Position numbers and translations under genes: made by a program
Shown here: piece by piece, positions 8,554 to 16,200 of the stretch
How the letters are laid out: each line of letters begins with the position of its first letter
How positions within the stretch are numbered: the stretch's first letter is position 1
Assembly: GCA_964460115.1 (NCBI GenBank)
Contig: CAYWPR010000001.1
Coordinates: 1 to 64,000, forward strand
Source of the DNA: JAEUJZ01 sp964460115
GTDB taxonomy: Bacteria > Myxococcota_A > Polyangia > Palsa-1104 > JAEUJZ01
Length of the DNA: 64,000 nt
Reading direction: 5' to 3'
Notes under the pieces: model-generated
Databases searched by the model: none
What the model saw: the letters and a program-made list of their open reading frames with translations, nothing else
Told to the model about the DNA's origin: nothing

Positions 8554-9164
8554 ATGTTTTGATTCGCCGAGTGCAGCGTCGGTGCAAAACGCTTCTCGAC
8601 CGTCTGCCAATTGATGTGCTTCAAAACTCCCGCCAGGTAGTCGGGCTTCTTTGTGCCGTAATCCAAAAAGTACGCATGCTCCCAGGCGTCGATGGCGATA
8701 AGCACGCTATTGTCCGGAAACAGACCGACGTGGTGCTCGCCTTGCACTTGGTTTGTGCGCACTCGATTGAAGGTCCAGTCATAGGTGACTAGGCACCAGC
8801 CATGACCAGAGCCGACGATGCCTTTGATGTCGGCAATAAAAGCATCCCAAGTGCCAAAGCTCTTCTCGACGGCTTTTTTAAACGCATCAGAAGGTCCGCC
8901 TTCCGGCGCGCCCAGGTTGGCAAAATACAGCTCGTGCAGCACCGTGCCGTTATAGGCGACCGGCTCGCGGCGGCGCAGCTCGGAATACTCGCTAAATGAG
9001 TAGTTGGCAGTGGTCGGATCGGCCTTTTGCAGCCTCTCTTCGATCTCGTTGAGCTTTTTCACATAGCCCTGATACAGCGTGAAGTGAGCCTGAAGTTGCT
9101 TGTCGCTAAGGAACGCCTTGCAGTCGCCGAGTAGGGACTCGAAATTCTTAGGTGTATGCGCCAT
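8550..9164 (-). CDS. Fe/Mn superoxide dismutase
   Basis: A 204-aa cytoplasmic enzyme dismutating superoxide. All four metal ligands can be placed: His27, His77 ('LHELYF'), Asp159 and His163 in 'DAWEHAYFLDYG', with Glu162 and the gateway Tyr34. The N-terminal helix reads 'HFTLYQGYV' where the classic family has a H-x-T-K-H-H pattern, so it is one residue shorter and lacks the second histidine pair, a form I associate with a divergent SOD subgroup. Metal choice is uncertain. The ATG at 9164 is chosen because GGGAGG stands just upstream; the frame is open for a further 47 codons without support. Confidence 0.9.
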   Translation of the reverse strand: MAHTPKNFESLLGDCKAFLSDKQLQAHFTLYQGYVKKLNEIEERLQKADPTTANYSFSEYSELRRREPVAYNGTVLHELYFANLGAPEGGPSDAFKKAVEKSFGTWDAFIADIKGIVGSGHGWCLVTYDWTFNRVRTNQVQGEHHVGLFPDNSVLIAIDAWEHAYFLDYGTKKPDYLAGVLKHINWQTVEKRFAPTLHSANQNI

Positions 9165-9305
9165 GGTAGGACCTCCCTGATTGCGATGGTTTTCAGCATG
9201 AAGTGGGCACGGCGCCCGCGGGCGCACCCGTTCGTGCGAAGGATGCGCTGTGGATATACGCCGGTCAAGCTGATTGTGCGGGCCATGCTGTATGCTAGGG
9301 AGCAT

Positions 9306-11483
9306 ATGTATGCTGTCACAGCCCTTGGGGCCAGCTTGGTCGTGCTAACTGCCAATGCCGCGCTTTTTGCAACGGGCGCTTCTATTTTTGCTTCGGCTTC
9401 TGCTTCTGCCGCAGAAGCGGAAGAAGTGCGCCCGGCCCTGCGGGTGGCCGGGCCTTTAAGTCCTCGCAATGCCAGCTATCGTCTGCGCGCCCGTCTTGAC
9501 GAAGTGAACCATCGCATCATTGGCGAGGGAACTTTGACCTGGCGCAACATCGAGCGCCAACCAGCGGACCGTCTCGTTTTTCATCTGTATCAAAACGCCT
9601 TTAAGAATTTGACCTCGACCTTTGTATTCGAGGCTGGACCACAGTTGCGCGGCGAGATCATGCCCCAAAACGGCTATGGGGCCATTGACATGTCCAAGCT
9701 GACGCTAAACGGGCGTGATCTTTTGGCCGATGCAACTCTAGACGATACGCTGCTTATCGTGACTTTGCCCGAGCCCATCGCGACCGAAGCCACCGTCGAG
9801 TTGCAAATGGCCTGGACGGTACAATTGCCGCGCGTTTTTGCGCGCTCCGGCTGGGTCGACGACTTTTATGCTGGCACCCAGTGGTTTCCCAAGATTGGCG
9901 TTTTCGATTGCGCCGATGACGCGACCAAGGCCTGCCATTGGCGGGCGCATCAATATCACGGCTTTACCGAATTTTTTTCCGACTACGGCGTTTACGACGT
10001 TGAAATCGATGCGCCGCGCACAAGCGTGATTGGCGCCACCGGCGTGCTCACCGCGCAGCAAGATCGCGGTGAACGCCGCGTGCACCGCTACCACGCCGAG
10101 GACGTTCACGACTTCGCATTTTTCGCCGATTCGCAGTTCGTCGAGGTTTCCGAGCGCATTTTCGATGAATACGGCAGCGTCATAGTGCGCCTTTTGACCC
10201 GCCCCCAGCACCAGCCCTATACATCGCGGCACTTGTCCGCCGTCCGCGCGGCTTTTTTCGCCGCCGAGCGCAACTTGGGCGTCTATCCGTACAGCAGCAT
10301 CACCGTGGTCATTCCGCCAAGCGAAGGATTGGGCGCCGGCGGAATGGAATATCCGACGCTGTTTACCTCGATGCCCCTGCCTTTTCCAAGCGGCGTCCAT
10401 TTTATGGAAAACATCACCGCCCATGAGTTTGTGCATCAGTATTTCTATGGGCTCCTCGGCAGCGACGAAGTCGAAGAAGCCTGGCTCGATGAAGGCATTA
10501 CCGAGTCATTTACCGCCACCGTCATGGACGAGCTTTATGGAGAGCGCTGCTCGGCCTTCGATTTGCTTGGCCTGTGCATCTCGTCCATCGACGAAGAATG
10601 GCTGGGCTACCGCACAACCACCCGCTACATGCCTATTGCCAGCCGCAGCTTCACCATTTTGCAGGGATTTTACGGCCCGATCGTCTACAGCCACACCGCT
10701 GTGGCGCTGCACACTTTGCAGCGCTACCTAGGCAAAGAGCGCTTTATGGCCGGGCTGCGCCGCTATTTCGAACGCTTCCGCTTTCGTCACCCCCGTCAGG
10801 CAGATTTTGTCGCCGCGATGAGTGAGGGCGCCGGCGAAGATCTGACGTGGTTTTTGCAGCAGGCGCTCGATTCCACTCGAGTCGCCGACTATCAAATTTA
10901 TTCACTGGAGAGCAAAGCGCACGAACTTGGCGCCGGGCTGTGGGATTGCACGTCGCGCCCGCTGGCGCCGACTGTAGAAAACAAAGCACGATTGCGCCCG
11001 CATGAAGACACCGCGGATCCGATGGATCCAAGTTGGCTGCGCGACCGACAAGCGCTCATTGCCGAATCGCAAGAGCGGGCTTGTAGCGACAAAGGCCGGC
11101 CGCGACCCGCCGGCCGGCACGAGCTTGGCAGCGAGCAAACGAGCACTGCGCTTTATGACAGCACCATCGTCGTGCAGCGCCGCGGCGACTTTTACTTTCC
11201 AGTCGACATCTTGGCGACTTTTGCGGACGGCAGCACCGAACGCACAAAGTGGACCTTGACAGAACAGCAGGCCGGCTCCGAGGTACGCTTCAAAATCTTG
11301 CGCTATCCGCGGCGCGCAAGTCCGCTGGTACGGGCTGATGTCGATCCCGAGCAAACACTTTTGCTGGATGAAAACCGCATCAACAACAGCCGCTACATTG
11401 AGCCGCGCCGGCAGCCGATTGCTCGTCTGTATTTTTCGTGGGTCGGAGCACTGGCCACGCTTTTTGATTTGCTGGGGGCCTGA
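9306..11483 (+). CDS. Exported M1-family zinc metallopeptidase
   Basis: A 725-aa gluzincin. The zinc site is complete: HEFVH at 373-377, eighteen residues, then Glu396 in 'WLDEGITE'; a 'GAGGMEYP' segment corresponds to the GAMEN-type substrate loop. An N-terminal hydrophobic segment ending near 'ASASA' indicates export, so it should cut peptides in the periplasm or at the surface. The ATG at 9306 has AGGGAG in front, though close; an ATG at 9285 is the alternative. It heads the block running to 23527, with the next gene 2 bp after the stop, so it may process or chaperone components of that complex. The last 200 residues form a beta-rich domain without a clear name. Confidence 0.85.
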   Translation: MYAVTALGASLVVLTANAALFATGASIFASASASAAEAEEVRPALRVAGPLSPRNASYRLRARLDEVNHRIIGEGTLTWRNIERQPADRLVFHLYQNAFKNLTSTFVFEAGPQLRGEIMPQNGYGAIDMSKLTLNGRDLLADATLDDTLLIVTLPEPIATEATVELQMAWTVQLPRVFARSGWVDDFYAGTQWFPKIGVFDCADDATKACHWRAHQYHGFTEFFSDYGVYDVEIDAPRTSVIGATGVLTAQQDRGERRVHRYHAEDVHDFAFFADSQFVEVSERIFDEYGSVIVRLLTRPQHQPYTSRHLSAVRAAFFAAERNLGVYPYSSITVVIPPSEGLGAGGMEYPTLFTSMPLPFPSGVHFMENITAHEFVHQYFYGLLGSDEVEEAWLDEGITESFTATVMDELYGERCSAFDLLGLCISSIDEEWLGYRTTTRYMPIASRSFTILQGFYGPIVYSHTAVALHTLQRYLGKERFMAGLRRYFERFRFRHPRQADFVAAMSEGAGEDLTWFLQQALDSTRVADYQIYSLESKAHELGAGLWDCTSRPLAPTVENKARLRPHEDTADPMDPSWLRDRQALIAESQERACSDKGRPRPAGRHELGSEQTSTALYDSTIVVQRRGDFYFPVDILATFADGSTERTKWTLTEQQAGSEVRFKILRYPRRASPLVRADVDPEQTLLLDENRINNSRYIEPRRQPIARLYFSWVGALATLFDLLGA

Positions 11484-11485
11484 CC

Positions 11486-12400
11486 ATGAGCGCCGGTTCC
11501 ATTTTTCGCATCGGATGCAAACGGGCCCTGCGGCGGCCCGGACTTATTTGCGGTCTGTGGCTACTGTCGCAGTGCATCGCAATTTTGGCGCTGCTACCCG
11601 CCGGAATCGCGCTGTATCTGGGTCTTGCCGAATCTCCCGCCGCCTTCAAGCTGGCCCGCGGCCAAGCCGATGTGCTGTGGGCCGAGTTGCTATTTCCCGA
11701 CGGCAGTTCCGGGGGTATAGGCTTGCTCTTGATTTCGGGAGCGCTGCTTGGAATTTTCTGCCACTGGCTCCTCCAAACGCTTTTGGCTGGCGGAATATTG
11801 GGGGCGCTGCTTCGTCCCGGACATCCGGCATTTGCACCGCCCGGCCGGGTGCTTTTGCGCGCCGCCGAGACATTTTCGGCCATGTTGCGCTTGGAATTGC
11901 TCGGCCTTTTGACGTTGCGTTTGCCCCTGGGAATCGCGACGGGGGCCATTGCGTTTCTGTTCGCGCATCGTCCGCACCTTCTGGAATTGACGATGCAAAG
12001 CCTGCTACTCAGGCTGGCGCCGCTTGGCTTTTTGGTCCTGCTGCTTTTTTCCATGGGCAGCGTCGTTTTGTACTATGCGCGGGCATTTCGCATGGGCGAC
12101 CCCGCTGGGGCCATTCAAAGCCCCGCAGCCAAAAGCGCCAGCGCGGCCCTATTTTTGGCCATGCGCCTAGTCTTTCAGAACGGCGCGGGTTTTTGGTACA
12201 CCCTGGGTTTGGGGCTGCTATCGGTCGTGGGCTATGCCGCGCTTTTGCTCATTGGTCGGCTGCTCGTTTTGCACTTAGATACCGCGCTAATGGTGCTTTC
12301 GGCGTTTGCGCTTCGTCAATTATTTGCGCTGGCCCGCGCAGTGCTGGCAGTTTGTATTGGTGCCACCGCCGCTGAAACTTGGCATCAGACTGGACGCTGA
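11486..12400 (+). CDS. Polytopic inner-membrane protein, unknown
   Basis: A 304-aa integral membrane protein with about six hydrophobic segments (roughly 20-46, 78-106, 136-160, 174-198, 236-262 and 268-294) separated by short basic loops. No transporter or enzyme motif is visible. It begins 2 bp after the M1 peptidase stop, so the pair is surely translated from one message and may work together, for example as a membrane-bound peptidase complex. I do not recognise the family. Confidence 0.65.
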   Translation: MSAGSIFRIGCKRALRRPGLICGLWLLSQCIAILALLPAGIALYLGLAESPAAFKLARGQADVLWAELLFPDGSSGGIGLLLISGALLGIFCHWLLQTLLAGGILGALLRPGHPAFAPPGRVLLRAAETFSAMLRLELLGLLTLRLPLGIATGAIAFLFAHRPHLLELTMQSLLLRLAPLGFLVLLLFSMGSVVLYYARAFRMGDPAGAIQSPAAKSASAALFLAMRLVFQNGAGFWYTLGLGLLSVVGYAALLLIGRLLVLHLDTALMVLSAFALRQLFALARAVLAVCIGATAAETWHQTGR

Positions 12401-12426
12401 CAGTGGGCTGGGACGACGAATTGAGA

Positions 12427-12432
12427 TATAAT
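12427..12432 (+). promoter_or_regulatory. Candidate -10 box inside the envelope operon
   Basis: A perfect TATAAT overlaps the ATG at 12431. No acceptable -35 lies 16-18 bp upstream. If used, transcription would start near 12439, just before the in-frame ATG at 12443, giving a nearly leaderless message for the downstream five genes. Confidence 0.25.
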
Positions 12433-13201
12433 GACCCGGCTCATGTCGAGGCAAAAATATGCCAAAAATCGCTCGGCAGAGCGGTATTTGCGGCTCGGTT
12501 TCGCCCTGGCGCTCTTTGTGTGCGTGGGCCACAGCCGAGTCTATGCCGACGAAGATGCCACGCCGCGTCGCGATGACATGCAAAATCTGCAGCAGCGCGT
12601 CGGCGAACTGAAAGAACAAGTATTTCGCGCCAAAGCCCGTCTGAGTCTGCTCAGCGAACGTTTTTTGCGCTCTAGCGCCGGCGGCGGGCGGGCGGTCATC
12701 GTGCACCAAAGCCAAATGGGCCAACTGTACCAGCCGGTGCGCATTGCCTATCAACTGGATGGCCGCGAAATCTTTCGCAAAAGCAGCGATAGCGACGGCG
12801 CTCCTTTGGAAAAAACCGGCGAACTGACCGTTTTTGAAGGCGACCTAAAACCCGGCAATCATACGCTGAGCGTGAGCGTCGAGTATCGCGGCAACGGCAC
12901 TCGCGTTTTTTCTTATTTCAACAAGTACAACTACACGGCCAATGCCGCGCAGCGTTTTGCTGCCAGCGATGGCGGCATCACTCGCATTCGCGTCGTCTGC
13001 CGGCAGCAGGGCAATCCCGCGCTGACCGAAGTCGCGGATCGTCCCCTTATCGAATTTCAAGTAGATGACGGCGGTGGCAAATCGCCCGCCAAGAGCGGCG
13101 AAAAAAACTCGGCAGCTCGGGCGCCAACCGTCAAAGCTGAAAATGGTCGCGGTGCCGAGCCCGCCCCCAAGCTCGAAGCGAGCCCGAGTGTACCGCCGTG
13201 A
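12431..13201 (+). CDS. Exported coiled-coil/beta protein of the envelope cluster
   Basis: A 256-aa protein with a signal peptide (basic start, hydrophobic 20-35, 'YADE' after cleavage), a short coiled coil (about 48-80) and a beta-sandwich-like region with 'YRGNGTRVFSYFNKYNY'. The tail is Ala/Pro/Lys rich. That central motif is typical of a conserved myxobacterial family often mislabelled dihydrolipoamide acetyltransferase; no lipoyl or acyltransferase feature is present here. It sits 30 bp after the membrane protein gene and its end overlaps the giant TPR gene by 14 bp if the GTG start there is right. Probably a periplasmic structural partner of that protein. Confidence 0.65.
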   Translation: MTRLMSRQKYAKNRSAERYLRLGFALALFVCVGHSRVYADEDATPRRDDMQNLQQRVGELKEQVFRAKARLSLLSERFLRSSAGGGRAVIVHQSQMGQLYQPVRIAYQLDGREIFRKSSDSDGAPLEKTGELTVFEGDLKPGNHTLSVSVEYRGNGTRVFSYFNKYNYTANAAQRFAASDGGITRIRVVCRQQGNPALTEVADRPLIEFQVDDGGGKSPAKSGEKNSAARAPTVKAENGRGAEPAPKLEASPSVPP

Positions 13202-16200
13202 ACACATAGCAGGGCTTTTGCTTTGGGCTTTGAGCGGCGGGCTGGGCTCGGCGGCGTCCGGTCAAACATTGTCGCCAGCGCCGGCTGCCGCGGCGAATGT
13301 AGCCAAACTGTCGCGCCGCGCCGAGCCCGAATATGCAGCGCGCCGTTTGGCCGATGCCAAAGCGCTGCTTCAGCTAAAAAGCGCGCCCGCCGCTGCCACA
13401 TTGCTTTGGGATGTGCTTGCGGCAAGTCCAGCGTCTGATGCAAAAAGCGACGCTGAAGTGCTGCACACCCTGGGCGAAGCCCTGTATCAGCAAGGCGACT
13501 TGCGCACCGCGCAGCGCATTTTTACCGCAGAGGTTGAACTGCCGGCGCCCTCCGTGCATGCCCCCCTGGCTTTGGTGCGTCTGCTCGAGATTGACAGCGA
13601 ACTTTTTAACGATGACCGCGCCGCGCAGTGGTTAAATCGCCTGCGCTCCCATACGACACCACCGCCGGCGACAAACTATGTCGTGGGGCGGCATTTGCTG
13701 CTGCACAAGCGCTATGACGAAGCGCGCGCAGTTCTGGCGCGCGTGCCGTCCGCCGATCCATATGCTTTTCGCGCCCGCTATCTTGATGGAGCCGCGCTGG
13801 TCGGGCAAAACCAGCTCAGCGCCGCGCAAGCCGTGTTTGCGGACCTTGTCGAAAAGCCGCTGCCGGCGCCGGACGATGATCGACGGGTCGTTGAGCTGTC
13901 GCACCTGGCGCTCGGCCGAATTTTTCAGGCCCGCGGCGACTTCGACAAGGCCCACCTCGCCTATTTGCACATCTCGCAAAAAAGCGACCTATTTCGCGAG
14001 GCCATCTACGAGGCCGCCTGGGCGGCTTTGCGCGCGCAGAACTTCGAGCGCGCCGAGCAATCGCTTTCCCTTTTGCTATTGGCCTATCGCGACGTGCGCA
14101 CCCAAAGCTACCCCGCCACCGAAGCCAAGTTGCTGCTTGGCAATCTGCTTGTGCGGCGCGGCGAGCCCGATGCGGCATTGCCGTACTTTCAGCAGGTGCT
14201 TGCTGAGGCCGCACCGCTTTTCGAAGCCCTGGCCAAAGGACTTGCGCAGCCCGATTCGAGCGCGCTTTTCGCCATGCTGCAGGGCAAGCAGCAGACGCGG
14301 CACGGTTTGGATCTTTATGCGCTGGCGCCGCTTGAGGCGGCACCACTTTTTGCAAACGACAAAGAGCTCGGCCGCTTTTTGGCCCTGCAAAAAGAACTGG
14401 GCGAGCTAGGCAGGGCGCTTTCTGAAATAGAGGCCCACATCGCCCTTTTAGAACGCCGTTTGGTCTCAGAGGATGGCTCGGATGTGGCGGCAAATTCGCC
14501 CAGCCAGGCACTGTCCTTGGAACGGCAACAAGCAAAAGAGCTGCGCCTATTGCTTGTGCAAGCCGGCAAAGATGCGGCACAGCTTGGCGCTCCACTGCTT
14601 TCCGCCGCCGGTCGGGCGGTTCACAAAAAATATGCGGAAGTTCTGCTGCGGGCCGAGGCCGGAACTCTCGATGTGGCGTGGGCGCACAAAGCGCGCCACA
14701 GCGAACGCATTGCGGCGCTTGTTCGCGATGAAAAGCGCGAATTGCGTATTTTGGACGATGAATTTGAAGCGCCCGCGCCAAAGCCCGACAAGCTGGACGG
14801 CGCGATAGAGCCGCTTCTGGCGGAACGCTCTAATCTGCCGGCCGACCTGCCGGCCGACATTGCCGAGGATTTACAGCGCTACTTTGCGACTGCAAATAGC
14901 TTTGCGGACACGCTTTATACCCTCGGCAAGGAAGAATACACCCGCCGCCGGCGCGAAGTCAGCAGCGAGTACGCCGAGCGCATCCATCGCGAAGAACAAG
15001 AAGAACGAACCCGCCGCACCCAAGCCATTGCGCAGTTTGAGCAATTTTTGATCCGTCATCCGCAGCATCCGCGTTTTGCGCCCGATGCCATGTTTCGCTT
15101 GGCCGAACTTTATTACGAGCGCAGCAGCGAAGAATTCGCCGCCGCCGTCAAAAAAGAAAATGCCGGCAGCGACGTTCCGGGCCTGCCAAATTACACCCCC
15201 AGCATCGAGCTTTATCAAAAGCTGCTGCGCGACTATTCCGGCTATAGGCTTATCGACGGTGTTCACTACCTTTTGGGCTATGCCCTGGGCGAAATGGCCA
15301 AAGACGCCGAGTCACGGCAGGCCTTTTTGGGCTTGGTTTGTGCAAATCGCTATCGCTCGCTTGATGCGCCGGCGCCGTGGCCCGGAAAAAAACCGGCCAC
15401 CGAGCTTTATCAGGGTTGTCAGCCCAAATCGGGCGATGAACGCTTTGTCGCCGAGATCTGGACGCGTCTAGGCGAACAGCATTTTGATCGCGGCGAACTT
15501 TGGGCCGCCATCGCCGCCTATACCCAGGTGCTGCCCTTCCGCGACTCGGCCTACTTTGACAAAGCGCTTTATAAACTGGCCTGGGCCTCCTATCGCGCCG
15601 ATCGATTTTCCGAGGCGGTGCGCCGCTTTGACGAACTGGTCGTTTACGCCGATAGCGCGCGCCTTAACGCCAGCGGCGGCGACGGCGCAGTTTTGAGAAA
15701 AGCCCCGACGCAAAATACCGGCTCGACGCTGCGTACTGAGGCGGTGCAGTACTTGGCGCTGAGCTTTGCCGAACGCGATTGGAACGGCGACGGCCGCGAC
15801 GATGCAGAATTCGGCATCACTCGCCTGACCGATTTTTATCGCGGGCGACAAACCGAGCCGCACGTGCGCGAAGTGCTGGTACGGCTTGGCGACATTTGGT
15901 TTGAACGCACCGAATTTTCGCGGGCCGTTGCCGCTTATAAGCTGGCCATCGACAGCGCGCCGCTATCTGCCGACAATCCCAAACTGCAAGAGCGCATCGT
16001 CACCGCCTACGACCGCCAGCACGCCGTTGAAAAAGCGCTGCGCGCCCGCGAAGCGCTGTCGCGCGACTATGCACCGGGTTCGCCCTGGTATGAGCGCAAT
16101 TCCAGCGACAGCGCGGCGCTGGCCACTGCCAGCGATTTGGCGGCGACCTCGCTTTTGCATGCCATCACCAATCGCCATGCCAGCGCCCAGGCATTGCGGC

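Noticed and set aside
9738..10436. A 232-codon minus-strand frame opposite the M1 peptidase
   Set aside because: The peptidase zinc motif region lies on the other strand, and this frame has no recognisable domain.
12431..13201. Dihydrolipoamide acetyltransferase as a name for the coiled-coil protein
   Set aside because: No lipoyl domain, E3-binding domain or acyltransferase motif is present, and it has a signal peptide.
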